Numbered from the stretch's first letter, positions 1 through 8,278 are shown. The stretch: DNA of 64,000 nt from Pseudarthrobacter equi (GCF_900105535.1 NZ_LT629779.1:806001-870000); one strand, 5' to 3'. Made by a program: numbers and translations. The notes: generated from the letters alone by a model not told the origin.

Positions 1-546
1 GCCACGGCGGTCCAAGGCCCACGGGGAAATGCTTTCTTCGATGGTGTGGTGGTGGACTTATGTTGCGGTTCCGGAGCCGTTGTGGCGGCCCTTGCGCGAC
101 GATTCCCACGAGCAGAACTGCACGCCGCGGATATTGATCCCGTGGCTGTGGAGTGTGCGCGGAGCAATCTCGAGGCCATGGGTGGCCAGGTCCACATCGG
201 TGATCTGTTCGATGCGCTCCCTCACAGGCTTAGAGGCAGGGTCGACATCCTCGCCGTCAACGCACCATACGTTCCCACCGATGCCATCAAAACCATGCCG
301 CCCGAGGCGCGCGTTCACGAACCGCTCATTTCCCTCGATGGCGGACCTGACGGGCTCGACTTCCACCGCCGTGTGGCGGCGGGCGCCAAGGACTGGCTCG
401 CGCCGCACGGCTGCGTGCTCATTGAAACCAGCGGGCAACAGGCCGACGGCACAGCCGCGCTCGTGGCCGCCACAGGACTTTCTGTGACCACCGTTCATTC
501 AGAGGAACTCGATGGCACGGTCGTGGTGGGGAGCGTCCACAAGTAG
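1..546 (+). CDS. PrmC/HemK-like protein-(glutamine-N5) methyltransferase, 5' truncated by window edge
   Basis: The reading frame is open from base 1, so the start lies outside the window; 181 C-terminal residues are visible. It is a class I SAM-dependent methyltransferase: the glycine-rich SAM loop reads VVDLCCGSGAV (about visible residues 17-27), an acidic residue follows in HAADIDP, and the catalytic NPPY-type motif appears as NAPY at visible residues 87-90. NPPY-type motifs position amide nitrogens, as in PrmC/HemK, which methylate the GGQ glutamine of release factors. The NAPYVPT variant is what I associate with actinobacterial PrmC relatives of unassigned substrate, so the exact target is unproven. 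It is followed by a convergent, broken DUF222 gene. Family assignment is firm; substrate is inference. Confidence 0.85.
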   Translation, partial: ATAVQGPRGNAFFDGVVVDLCCGSGAVVAALARRFPRAELHAADIDPVAVECARSNLEAMGGQVHIGDLFDALPHRLRGRVDILAVNAPYVPTDAIKTMPPEARVHEPLISLDGGPDGLDFHRRVAAGAKDWLAPHGCVLIETSGQQADGTAALVAATGLSVTTVHSEELDGTVVVGSVHK

Positions 547-602
547 GGGCGCCCCCGGCGGTGCGGGTGCAACCACGCGCCTGTAGCTGTCCTGTCAACG
601 TG

Positions 603-618
603 TTGGGGGCAACCCCAA
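603..618. terminator. small hairpin between convergent genes
   Basis: A 6-bp inverted repeat TTGGGG/CCCCAA with a GCAA loop lies between the methyltransferase stop (546) and the stop of the DUF222 3' fragment (635). It has no clear T-run, so it is only a possible bidirectional terminator. Confidence 0.3.
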
Positions 619-634
619 ATGTGTTGGGCGTGGG

Positions 635-835
635 TCATGGCCAGGGGGTGTTGGCTGCGGTGGGCGCTGGTTGTGGTGGTTGGGGTGGTGGTTTGAAGTA
701 GTGGTTTTGTTGGGGTGTTTGGGTGGGGTCGATGTGGGGTGGGGGGATGAAGGTTGGGGTGCCGTTGGTGGTGGTGATGGTCCAGTTTTCTTTGTGGATG
801 AGGTGGTGGTGATGGGTGCAGAGGAGTGTGCCGTT
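635..835 (-). pseudogene. 3' fragment of DUF222/HNH endonuclease gene (interrupted by integration)
   Basis: The minus strand from 835 down to the TGA at 637-635 encodes NGTLLCTHHHHLIHKENWTI and then a proline/threonine/glutamine-rich tail ending TAANTPWP. This is the C-terminal end of the HNH motif of a DUF222 (13E12-repeat) protein and fits the piece missing from the gene broken at 5551. Joining codon AAC-GGC-ACA at 5568-5560 to the CTC at 826-824 gives TTNGTLLCTHHHH with no frameshift. The fragment has no start codon or ribosome site of its own, so it is silent while the element is in place. Confidence 0.88.
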
Positions 836-860
836 ACTGACGCTTTGTTAGTCTGACCCC
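815..860. other. attL junction of the integrated element
   Basis: The host-side HNH sequence runs into the 9-bp core TGTGCCGTT at 827-835. Just inside is the left arm, 844-860, ending TCTGACCCC directly before the integrase ATG. The same core is at 5560-5568. Arm 844-860 pairs with arm 5542-5558 as an inverted repeat (14 of 17 positions, the outer nine perfect). Paired arms around a short core are what attP sites of serine integrases look like. The two-base crossover cannot be located from sequence alone. Confidence 0.85.
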
Positions 861-2261
861 ATGCAAAAGCCCGGCTCGGCCGCGATCTACGCCCGCATCT
901 CCTCCGACCAGTCAGGGGAGGCCCTCGGCGTGACACGTCAGTTGGAGGATTGCCGGAAGCTCGCCGCCGATCACGGCTGGACCGTGGGCGAAGAATACGT
1001 CGACAACGACATCAGCGCTTTCAAAGGAAAGCCGCGGCCGCAGTACCAGCGGATGCTCGATGACCTCGCCGGAGGCTACCGGGACGCCGTCATCGTCTAC
1101 AACATGGACAGGCTGACCCGACAGCCGATGGAGCTGGAGCAGTTCACCAGGCTTTGTGAACAAGCCGGGGTGACACAGGTCAAATCCGTGACAGCGGACA
1201 TTGATCTCGGCAACGATGACGGCCTCTTCATGGCCCGCATCCTGGCAGCGATTGCCTCCAAAGAATCCGGCCGGAAGTCCCAGCGACTCCAGCGCAAGGC
1301 GCGTCAGACCGCAGAACAAGGACTACCGAACGGCGGACACCACCGGCCCTTCGGATATGAGCAGGACCGCATGACGGTCAACGAGGCCGAGGCGGAAATT
1401 CTTCGGCAGGCCGTGGCCCGGTTCCTCGCCGGGGAATCCTCGCGTTCCATCTGTGTATGGCTGAACGAGGAAGGCGTACAGACCACTGCTGGTGGTCAGT
1501 GGCAGACGATGACGCTGAACGCGATACTCAAATCCGGGCGCATCGCAGGACTTAGGGAACACAAGGGAATCGTCGTTGCGGACGCCCAGTGGCCCGCCAT
1601 CATCACACGTGAACAGCGACAGCAGATTCTTGGCCACTTCGAAACCAAAAGGCGCACGAACACCCGCGCCCCGCGCCGCTACGTCCTCTCCGGGCTCCTA
1701 CGCTGCGGCAAATGCGGAAACAAACTGTTCTCCGCCATTCGCGTCGACACCCGCCGCTACGTCTGCCTGTCTGGGCCCGACCACGGCGGTTGCGGTGGCA
1801 TCGCGATCGTCGCCGCCCCACTGGAAGAGTTCCTTGCCGCAGGCGTTCTTATGCGCTTGGACACCATCGAGTTGTCCGAAACGCTGAAAGGCCGCCGCGC
1901 AGCCGACGACCGACAAAGCACCCTGCTTGAGTCGCTGGAAGATGACCGTAACCAGATGAAGGAGCTTTCTGAACTATGGGCAGCGAAAGACATCTCGAGC
2001 GCGGAGTGGAAGGCCGCGCGCGGCCCCATCGAAGCCAGAATCAAAGCCACCGAACGGCAACTGGCGCAGGCCTCAAACTCCACAGCACTTGATGGGCTGA
2101 TCGGCACCGGCAGCCAGCTCAAGGAACAATGGGAAACGCTGAACCTTGACCGGCAGGCCGCGATCATCAAGGCCGTCTTGGACTATGCGACCATCATGCC
2201 CGGAACGCCTGGGGCACGGTCACTGGACCCGGCCCGGATTCAGCCCGTGTGGCAGCTATGA
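861..2261 (+). CDS. large serine recombinase (site-specific integrase)
   Basis: This 466-residue protein catalyses integration and excision of the element. The N-terminal resolvase domain opens AAIYARISSD, with the likely nucleophilic Ser14, and has the conserved DRLTR at 83-87. A recombinase domain follows (about 150-260). A zinc ribbon uses Cys282, Cys285, Cys302 and Cys311 (CGKCGNKL then VCLSG and GCGG), and a charged coiled-coil-like region spans about 330-400. Length and order match phiC31/TP901-type large serine integrases, at the short end of the range. The ATG is 25 bp from the core and directly abuts the attL arm, with no visible ribosome-binding site. In the circular form it would sit just downstream of the DUF262 gene. 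No excision-directionality factor was recognised. Confidence 0.95.
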   Translation: MQKPGSAAIYARISSDQSGEALGVTRQLEDCRKLAADHGWTVGEEYVDNDISAFKGKPRPQYQRMLDDLAGGYRDAVIVYNMDRLTRQPMELEQFTRLCEQAGVTQVKSVTADIDLGNDDGLFMARILAAIASKESGRKSQRLQRKARQTAEQGLPNGGHHRPFGYEQDRMTVNEAEAEILRQAVARFLAGESSRSICVWLNEEGVQTTAGGQWQTMTLNAILKSGRIAGLREHKGIVVADAQWPAIITREQRQQILGHFETKRRTNTRAPRRYVLSGLLRCGKCGNKLFSAIRVDTRRYVCLSGPDHGGCGGIAIVAAPLEEFLAAGVLMRLDTIELSETLKGRRAADDRQSTLLESLEDDRNQMKELSELWAAKDISSAEWKAARGPIEARIKATERQLAQASNSTALDGLIGTGSQLKEQWETLNLDRQAAIIKAVLDYATIMPGTPGARSLDPARIQPVWQL

Positions 2262-2425
2262 CGCCGCGGCGGTACTCCGGCCGCTGCCGCGTCCGTCCGT
2301 TCCCTGCGCGGCACCCATAAGCACGCCAACCCGGGCAAGAACACCGGGATCAGTCACGCGAACCGGAACACCCTGGGCAGCGCACGTGGCCTCCACCCAC
2401 TCAGCAAGCACCCGCTGGTCGACCA

Positions 2426-3202
2426 TCACGCACCCCACTGCGCCCAGATAGCAGGGGCACCCGCCCAGTCCTCCACTGAGGCCGACGACCATTGCGTCAC
2501 CGGAGGGCCATTCAAGTAGTCGGAGGCCTGCGCAAGGACATCTCCGGGGGAGTCGCCGCTGAGGGCAAGTCTGACCGGTTGGAAGCCCTGCGCCACGTCG
2601 TAACGGTGCAGCCCGAACACCCGCGACTCCGGATCAGTGAATGTCTTGGTCACGTATTTGGACAGATACCCGGCTGCCTTGCGTGCTTCGGACAAAGCCC
2701 CGGAACCGACCGGCAAATCACCCAGCAGCTTGATATGGACATGCCCGCGGCCCCACACTTCTCTGATCAGGCGCTGCCGGACGTATTGGCCGACAGCGAA
2801 GTGGGCATGCAGGCCGTGATCCGTCTTGTGCCACTCTGGAACCCAGGCGTATGGCAGTGGATAACCGCCGAGACCTGACCGGAGGTCCCGGAAAAATGCG
2901 CCAAGATGGGAGCGCAGCTCCTGCGGATCACGGCAGGGCTTTGCGTACGTGAGGGTGCCAAGACGGTTGAGCCGGTTTGCTGCACAATAGCGGCGAAGTT
3001 TTGACCGTGCCCGCCTCCCGGCCTCCGCAGCTGCACGCTCTGGATCGGCAGCAGAGCCTTTTGCCACGAAGGCGCGGTTCGGTTTGTACGACGACCGGAA
3101 CCCACCGCCGCCCTCGCCGGCATCCGGATACAGAGAGAAGAACCAGCCGGCATCCGCGGCGATGAGCCGACCAAGGGAAGCGCTGACAGGTGACGTAGAC
3201 AT
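2426..3202 (-). CDS. HUH-type rolling-circle replication initiator (Rep, REP_ORF2/G2P-like)
   Basis: The protein is 258 residues from the chosen ATG at 3202; a longer frame runs up to 3448, but its extra residues look non-coding. Motif I is LGTLTY (81-86). The HUH motif is in DHGLHAHF, with His129 and His132-Ala-His134. The tyrosine motif is AGYLSKYVTK, with Tyr179 and Tyr183. These are the three motifs of rolling-circle Rep and filamentous-phage gpII-like nickases, which nick one strand and stay bound through tyrosine. It is convergent with the integrase, leaving 164 bp between the two stops. It implies the excised element replicates as a circle, or once did. The origin is probably in or near this gene but was not pinpointed. 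Family confidence is good; exact subfamily is inferred from motif layout. Confidence 0.78.
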   Translation of the reverse strand: MSTSPVSASLGRLIAADAGWFFSLYPDAGEGGGGFRSSYKPNRAFVAKGSAADPERAAAEAGRRARSKLRRYCAANRLNRLGTLTYAKPCRDPQELRSHLGAFFRDLRSGLGGYPLPYAWVPEWHKTDHGLHAHFAVGQYVRQRLIREVWGRGHVHIKLLGDLPVGSGALSEARKAAGYLSKYVTKTFTDPESRVFGLHRYDVAQGFQPVRLALSGDSPGDVLAQASDYLNGPPVTQWSSASVEDWAGAPAIWAQWGA

Positions 3203-3553
3203 AGGACCCCAAGAGAACGAAACCGACAAGGAATCGCCAAGGTCCACTGACAAAAATGGTTGATGATTGACAGGGGCCTTAGCATCCGGTCTCGCTCCGG
3301 TGGGCCCAACTCTGTCATTTAACCGTGAGCATTCTCTTGGACGCGGGCCTACCACGCTGCTCGGCCCCCCAGGAAGGCCACCTGCTAAGTATCTATTCCG
3401 GCCCTGAGTTGGTTCTGCCGGTCCTGCAATGCGCCCATCTTGCCACACGAATTACACGGCTGTCACTAGCTGCCGCGGGACGTTCGTCCTCGGACGCGGA
3501 GCGTCCTGCGGGCGCTGCGTCCCTTGCCACCGTCTGCCCGCTACTCTGAGCGC
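3203..3553. other. 351-bp non-coding stretch upstream of Rep, candidate origin/promoter region
   Basis: No convincing gene is seen. It carries the divergent upstream regions of Rep (minus) and the small Cys gene (plus). Short GC-rich inverted segments lie around 3477-3515 (GGACG and CGTCC repeated in both orientations) just before the small gene. This is a plausible location for promoters or a double-strand origin, but I can see no family-specific nick site. Confidence 0.35.
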
Positions 3554-3799
3554 ATGAATACGAGCCACGAGCGCAGCGGCGAACACGGACCCGACATCTT
3601 GATTGTCGACACCCCGGGCGGCACGCGACCTCACCTTGCGCTGCTCGATGACCCCTACATCTCGTTCTGCGGCGTAGAGACTTCCGGACCATCGCGAACA
3701 TGGTTCGCACTTACAGGATGCAAGCGCTGCGCAGCGGCAGCACGTAAAAAGGGCATCGCCGCCGTAACCGACGTCGACGGCGACATGTGCCTGATGTAG
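3554..3799 (+). CDS. small cysteine-containing protein of unknown function
   Basis: This 81-residue protein starts at ATG 3554, giving MNTSHERSGEHGPDILIVD. The core reads ISFCGVETSGPSRTWF then TGCKRCAAAARKKGI, so it has a lone Cys followed by a CxxC pair, and a short basic segment. It has no signal peptide or membrane segment. The Cys spacing could bind a metal or be structural, but there is no second CxxC to make a classical zinc finger. It lies between the Rep promoter region and the DUF262 gene, same strand as the latter with a 113-bp gap. Its position in a compact element suggests a regulator or accessory factor; this is only inference. I do not recognise the family. Confidence 0.6.
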   Translation: MNTSHERSGEHGPDILIVDTPGGTRPHLALLDDPYISFCGVETSGPSRTWFALTGCKRCAAAARKKGIAAVTDVDGDMCLM

Positions 3800-3903
3800 T
3801 CCCCGAGTTATGTTGCTATTTCAAGTAAAGACCGCCGCTGCCGCGGCGGCTTCCCAGACGGCTGCGCCGCCTGCCGTATTCTCGTGAGTAGATATCAGCC
3901 TAT

Positions 3904-3908
3904 GGAGG
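3904..3908 (+). promoter_or_regulatory. ribosome-binding site deciding the GTG start of the DUF262 gene
   Basis: GGAGG lies four bases before the GTG at 3913 and supports that start over later methionines. Confidence 0.6.
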
Positions 3909-3912
3909 AATT

Positions 3913-5532
3913 GTGGCCGAACTTAAGAGCATGCCCATCAGAACGCTTCTCGCCCAGGTGCATAGCGGACAGATCCGAATCCCCGCATTTCAGCGAGCGT
4001 TCGTGTGGGATTCCGAGAGAATTGCTCACTTCATGGATTCCATTTACAAGGGATACCCATATGGCTCGCTTCTGTTTTGGACAACCCAGCAGCAGTTGGA
4101 CGCCGACCGCCAAATCGGCCCTTACTCCTTGCCTGAGCCTGAAGGCAAGCACCCAGTGACATATGTCTTGGATGGTCAACAGCGAGTTACATCGCTCTTT
4201 ATGACTTTTCAGACAGAGCTCACCAGGCCGGCCGGGAACGAGTATCCGGATGTGTATTTTGACCTCACAGCCGAATCTAGCGCTCAGCAGTCGCAGTTCC
4301 TCGCCTTGGCCGAAAGCGAGGTCGACCCCAATGCCCACTTCCCGCTGAGGGCACTGTTCGACTCGGCAGAGTATCGTCGTGCGACTGACCCATTCAGTGC
4401 GGACGCGGACAAGCTAAATCTCCTAGATGACCTGCACAGTCGCTTCAAGGAAGCGATGATTCCCGTTCAGGCGATCGAGACCGAAGACCGGGCTACGGTC
4501 GCAATCGTGTTCGAACGAATTAACCGGCTCGGCGTGGAACTGAGTCCGCTTGAGCTGCTGTCAGCTTGGACGTGGAGCGAAGACTTCGACCTTCGGCAGA
4601 AATTCTTGGATTTGGAAGACGAATTGGAACTCTTTGCCTTCGGCGACGCGGTCACCGGCGGAGACCTGGTGTTGCGGGCCTGTGCCGCCGTACTCAAGGG
4701 CGACCCCACCGTCGAGGCCCTGATGAGTGCCGACGGCGACGAAATACGGGATGCATACGAGCGAGTGGTGAATGGCATCAAGGGGGCCGTCGAATTCCTC
4801 AGCAAACAACTCAACGTTGAAACGGTGAAGACGCTCCCTTACCCGCTGATGCTTGTTCCCCTAGCTGTGTTCTTTGCTGTCAATTCCGGCCAGCTTCCCC
4901 GACACACCAATGCCCAAACAAAGGAACTGAAGAAGTGGTTCTGGAGAGCTTGCTTCTCGGAGCGTTACAGCGGCCAAACTATTCGCGCGGCTAAAGCAGA
5001 CATCATAGAAATGGCGGCGCTGAGGGAAGGGTCCGCAACCGAGATCGCTAAATTCTCGGTTGCCGTATCCGAAGATTTCTTCCTTACCAGCAATTTCCGA
5101 ATGAACTCAGCGCGAACAGCGACGTTCGTCAACATGCTCGCGAGCAAAGGGCCTCGCAGCTTCCTTTCCGGCAACAAAGTAGACCTCAAGGCAGTTCTTC
5201 AGGCTTACAACAAGAGCGAATTTCACCATATCTTCCCCAAGGCGCACCTCGAAGAGCTAGGGGTCGACCCCTACGAGATCAACAGCTTCGCCAACTTCTG
5301 CTTCCTCTCGCGAGACGACAACAACAAGATTCGCCGCAAGGCTCCCGACGTTTACAGGCAGCTCATGCCTGACGACGAGGACAGCCTGGAGGAAATCCTG
5401 ACGTCGGCGTTCCTGGAAGACGAGGACTTCGCATCGGATTTCGAGACATTTCGCAAGGCTCGAGCGTCAAGGCTGGCAACCTACGCCCGCACGCTATGCG
5501 GAATAGCCGAACCTAAAGGAGATGCCTCGTAA
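3913..5532 (+). CDS. DUF262 + HNH nuclease, single-chain GmrSD-like (type IV restriction/defence candidate)
   Basis: This 539-residue protein has two parts. The N-terminal DUF262 region carries IPAFQRAFVW (23-32), YKGYPYGSLLFW and the ParB-like nucleotide-binding motif DGQQR (87-91), then ERINRLGVELSPLELLSAW. The C-terminal part carries HHIFPKAHLEE (from His438) and NFCFLSRDDNNKIRRK, an HNH/DUF1524-type nuclease signature. In known GmrSD enzymes these two halves are NTP hydrolysis and cleavage of glucosylated hydroxymethylcytosine DNA. The architecture matches; the substrate here is unknown. The middle (about 230-420) has no motif I can name. It is the only obvious cargo gene of the element. 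Base composition is visibly more AT-rich than flanking genes, consistent with transfer. It could also act in element maintenance rather than antiphage defence. Confidence 0.85.
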   Translation: MAELKSMPIRTLLAQVHSGQIRIPAFQRAFVWDSERIAHFMDSIYKGYPYGSLLFWTTQQQLDADRQIGPYSLPEPEGKHPVTYVLDGQQRVTSLFMTFQTELTRPAGNEYPDVYFDLTAESSAQQSQFLALAESEVDPNAHFPLRALFDSAEYRRATDPFSADADKLNLLDDLHSRFKEAMIPVQAIETEDRATVAIVFERINRLGVELSPLELLSAWTWSEDFDLRQKFLDLEDELELFAFGDAVTGGDLVLRACAAVLKGDPTVEALMSADGDEIRDAYERVVNGIKGAVEFLSKQLNVETVKTLPYPLMLVPLAVFFAVNSGQLPRHTNAQTKELKKWFWRACFSERYSGQTIRAAKADIIEMAALREGSATEIAKFSVAVSEDFFLTSNFRMNSARTATFVNMLASKGPRSFLSGNKVDLKAVLQAYNKSEFHHIFPKAHLEELGVDPYEINSFANFCFLSRDDNNKIRRKAPDVYRQLMPDDEDSLEEILTSAFLEDEDFASDFETFRKARASRLATYARTLCGIAEPKGDAS

Positions 5533-5541
5533 CCGGCTGAA

Positions 5542-5590
5542 GGGGTCAGATTAGCAACTTGTGCCGTTGGTGGTGTTGGTGTGGCCTCCG
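5542..5590. other. attR junction of the integrated element
   Basis: The right inverted arm (5542-5558, starting GGGGTCAGA) is followed by the core TGTGCCGTT at 5560-5568 and then host HNH sequence. On the minus strand the host reading frame runs TTNGT through the core and then reads Ser-Cys-stop in the element (TAA at 5553-5551). Confidence 0.85.
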
Positions 5591-7224
5591 TGTGACCAGT
5601 AGGTGATGTGGTGGGCTTCGCACCAGGGGGCGGGGATGGTGCAGTTGGGGAAGGTGCAGCCTTGGTCGCGGGCGGTGAGGGCTACGCGTTGGGTTGGGGT
5701 GAAGAGTCTGGTTTTGCGTCCGAGGTCGAGGATTTCGCTGGTGGTGCCCAGGAGTGCGGGGATGATGTCGGCGTCGCAGGCGATTTTGCGGAGGGTGGTG
5801 GCGGCGACGGGGCCGGTGAAGGCGAAGGTTCCGGCGGCCGGTGTGTGGGGTGTTGTGGGTGTGGGGGTGGGGAAGAGGTCGTGGTGGTTGATGGTGGCGA
5901 TGATTTGGGGTCTGTTGCCGCCGGTGGTGGGGAGGTGGTTGGTGGTGAGGGCGGTTTTGACGGCGGTGATGATGCCGTCGAGTTGTTGTTGGGGGCGGGT
6001 GCGGCGTTCCAGGTCCGGGGCGGGGGATGCCTGATTGCCTGAGCGGGCGCCTTCTTGAAGCACGGTGTTGTCGCCATTGCCCCCGTCGTCGGCGTCTGTG
6101 GCTGCCCGGTTGGTGGTGGTGTTGGGGGTGGTGGTGCGGGGGTTGGTGGCGATGTTCATGGCGGTGAGGAGGTGTTCGTATTGGTCGGTGGTGGCGAAGA
6201 TTTCGACGTGGTGGAGGCCGTGGCGGGGTTTGCGGATGAAGGCGCCTTGGGTGTGGCGGAGTGCTTCTTCGGTGGGTTCGGTGCCGTCGGCGTCGATGGT
6301 TTCGGTGAGGCGTTGGGCCAGGCGGGTGAGGAAGTCGGGGTCTGCGGTGGTGGCGGCGTGGGTGAGGTGGTGTTCGATGCCGTGCAGGATTTCGGGGGTG
6401 GTGTGGTGTTGTAGCCGGTCGAGGGTGGCGGTGATGATGGTGGCCGCCTGGGAGGACACGGCGGGTGCGGTGATGGTGTGTGGTGGTGTGGCTGGGGTGG
6501 CGGGCTGGCCGGTGCTGGCGTCGGATGGTGCGAGGGTGGTGGCGAGGTGTTCGTGTGGTGGCGGTGTGGGTGTGCCGGTGAGGGTGGTGCCGGGCAGGGT
6601 TTGCTGGGCGAGGGTGAGGCGGCGGCGGGCTTCGCGGATGGGGATGCGGAGCCTGAGCCGGAGGAACTCGGCGGTGTTCCGGCAGCCGTCATCGGCCGGG
6701 GACCTCACCACCGTGGGTGCCCCGGCGGGTGTGGGCCAGTTGGTGTCGGTTTCGTTGAGGGTTTCGGTGCCGTTGGCGTCCCAGGAACTGACCCCGGCGG
6801 TAGTGCGGCGTGCGGTCCGGTGGGTGGCAGCCCGGGTGGCGGCGTCGGTGATCGCGTGGGTGCGGGTGTGGTCCACGGCCCCGGCAGCGATGAGTTGGAG
6901 ATACTCCACGCAGCGGGAGAGCTCTTCGACGTCGGCGGCGAACGTGGCCGCGCTGGTGTAGCCGGTTGTGGGCAGGGCTTCGCGGGCTGTGACAGCCGCG
7001 GCGGCCACCCGTGCGGTCAGGGCAGACACATCCAAAGGCAGGTCCAGTGGCTGCTCTGATGCGTGGTCTGGTGCGGGGGAGCCGGGGACGGGCCGAAGGT
7101 GGCCTGCCGTGCGGAGGTTCGGCCCGTCGTCGGGCGTGGCGGAAGGGCGGCTGCTGGAGCGGCCCAGAGGCAGCAAGCCCGAAGAGTCCCCGCTCTCCGA
7201 CACCTGCTCCCCAATGGCTTCCAT
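5551..7224 (-). pseudogene. 5' part of DUF222/13E12-repeat HNH endonuclease, truncated by integration
   Basis: The frame gives about 557 residues from ATG 7224 (a GTG at 7266 is an alternative). It has the DUF222 region (ARVAAAAVTAREALPT, SRCVEYLQLIAAGAVDHTR, REARRRLTLAQQTLPG) and the start of an HNH domain near the end (DQGCTFPNC, CEAHHITYWSHGGHTNTTNGT). It then reads only Ser-Cys before stop because of the inserted element. The final HNH half (LLCTHHHHLIH) lies at 635-835, so the present product lacks the last catalytic and metal-binding His. Middle segments are proline/threonine-rich with strongly repetitive codons (CAC, ACC, CCC). Such DUF222 genes are usually multi-copy in Arthrobacter; their natural role is unclear. 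Confidence 0.88.
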
Positions 7225-7879
7225 GACCCCACTCTGCCAAAGGGCACTGACAATCAGGACCCCCACAAACCCCTATGTGGAAAACCTGACCCCAACCGGC
7301 CCCTGACCAGGTCACGCGACCCGGTCACGTCACCCGCAGTCGGAGCGGACGCGCAGCTGTACCTCGAGGAAATTTGCCATTTTCTTGATGGTTTCCAGCG
7401 GTTTCGGCGTTCGCCCGGGACTAGGGTTGCCGTAGTGGTTCATGCAGACGGGCCTTCGTCAACAATGGGCCGGGAGTGGCAAATGGCTGGCAGGGAACGC
7501 GGCAAGACGGTCCGGGAGGACCCTGAGGATTCGGGTAATGACGCTGCCGTAAACGCGGATTCCGTTGCCCCTGAGCATGCGGAAGACGTGGATAGCCTCC
7601 AGCCAGCACGACGTGTACCGGGGATCAACGGTTACGACCCCAACCAATGGCCCGACGCCAGGTCTTAGGTTTTGGCAGCGCATGGATGCTCGGTTCGATT
7701 CCCTGCACCGGCAGCACGGAATAGGCAGGAGCCAGCGGGCAGAGCTTAAACACGCTGCCGGCCGGCGCGTCCCCCAAGGATCGCGACGGCCGGCAAGGCG
7801 AATCAGTTGTAGCACACGGAAGGCAGGAGCCCCTTGTCAATCGGGGGTTCACCCCAAGGCGGCTGTCTCCGCGGAGCGG
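7225..7879. other. 655-bp stretch without a convincing gene
   Basis: Open frames exist on both strands but none has plausible codon use, a ribosome site and a recognisable family. A segment near 7696-7720 contains GGTTCGATTCCC, a T-loop-like string, but the stem around it does not pair and no other tRNA arm is present. A minus-strand frame (7459-7815) contains VVTVDPRYTSCW, faintly like transposase-type text but unsupported. It may be decayed sequence. Confidence 0.4.
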
Positions 7880-8278
7880 TTAGCTCTTGGAGTTGCCCTC
7901 GCTGGTGGTGCCGAGGTTCGTGGTTTCGGGATGCGTGCTGTGGGCTGGAATGTGGTCTCCGCCGAGCCCGCCCGCCGAACCGGCGGAAGGTGAAGTATCG
8001 GCGCTGGATGGCGCTGACTTCCCGGAGGAGTCATCGCGGTGTATAGCCGAACCCAACACAGTTCCGGCGCGCCGGGCTGCTTCTGTGAGCTGGTCGGCTA
8101 CATCCGGGGCTTTCTCCTTGATGGCCTCGGTAGCAACTGCCACTTTGTCCTGAACGGGCTTGCTGTCCCAGACTCCGGCGGCGCGGGCCTTCAGCTTGTC
8201 GTATGCAGCGCGTCCTGACCGTGATCCAAGGACGTAACCGACGGCAACTCCAACACCCAAAAGAAGCTTGTTTTTCAT
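7880..8278 (-). CDS. small YtxH-like protein with N-terminal hydrophobic segment
   Basis: 132 residues, starting MKNKLLLGVGVAVGYVLGSRSGR after AGGAG six bases upstream of the ATG. A glycine-rich hydrophobic segment (about 5-18) ends in GSRSGR, as in small YtxH-like envelope/stress proteins. A charged helical middle follows (about 24-75), then a Ser/Gly/His-rich low-complexity tail. It is probably membrane-anchored. It lies downstream of a GlsB-type stress gene but is separated from it by a terminator (8351-8379). Function is unknown. Confidence 0.7.
   Translation of the reverse strand: MKNKLLLGVGVAVGYVLGSRSGRAAYDKLKARAAGVWDSKPVQDKVAVATEAIKEKAPDVADQLTEAARRAGTVLGSAIHRDDSSGKSAPSSADTSPSAGSAGGLGGDHIPAHSTHPETTNLGTTSEGNSKS

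Larger units (their letters stand above)
836..5568. mobile_element. 4.73 kb serine-integrase element inserted in a DUF222/HNH gene
   Basis: The element is bounded by a 9-bp direct repeat (TGTGCCGTT at 827-835 and 5560-5568) and has inverted arms just inside both ends. Its contents are a serine integrase (861), a HUH replication initiator on the minus strand (3202-2426), a small Cys protein (3554) and a DUF262+HNH nuclease (3913). Base use in the last gene is clearly more AT-rich than the flanking chromosome. Clean excision would rebuild the host HNH gene in frame. Presence of a Rep suggests the excised circle can replicate; a satellite phage, mini-plasmid or mobilisable island are all possible. 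No conjugation, capsid or tail genes are present, so transfer must depend on something else. Confidence 0.88.

Noticed and set aside
3203..3448. N-terminal extension of Rep
   Set aside because: The extra 82 residues have no family similarity and would cover the likely promoter; ATG 3202 gives the motif-bearing protein.
3832..3849. GC hairpin between the small Cys gene and DUF262 gene
   Set aside because: A 7-bp stem without a T-run and within the promoter area; too weak to call a terminator.
7684..7730. tRNA-like string GGTTCGATTCCC
   Set aside because: The flanking bases do not form a T-stem and no acceptor, D or anticodon arm is present; not called a tRNA.
7459..7815. minus-strand frame with VVTVDPRYTSCW, considered as transposase remnant
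   Set aside because: Only a few residues look familiar; no catalytic residues, inverted repeats or ribosome site.
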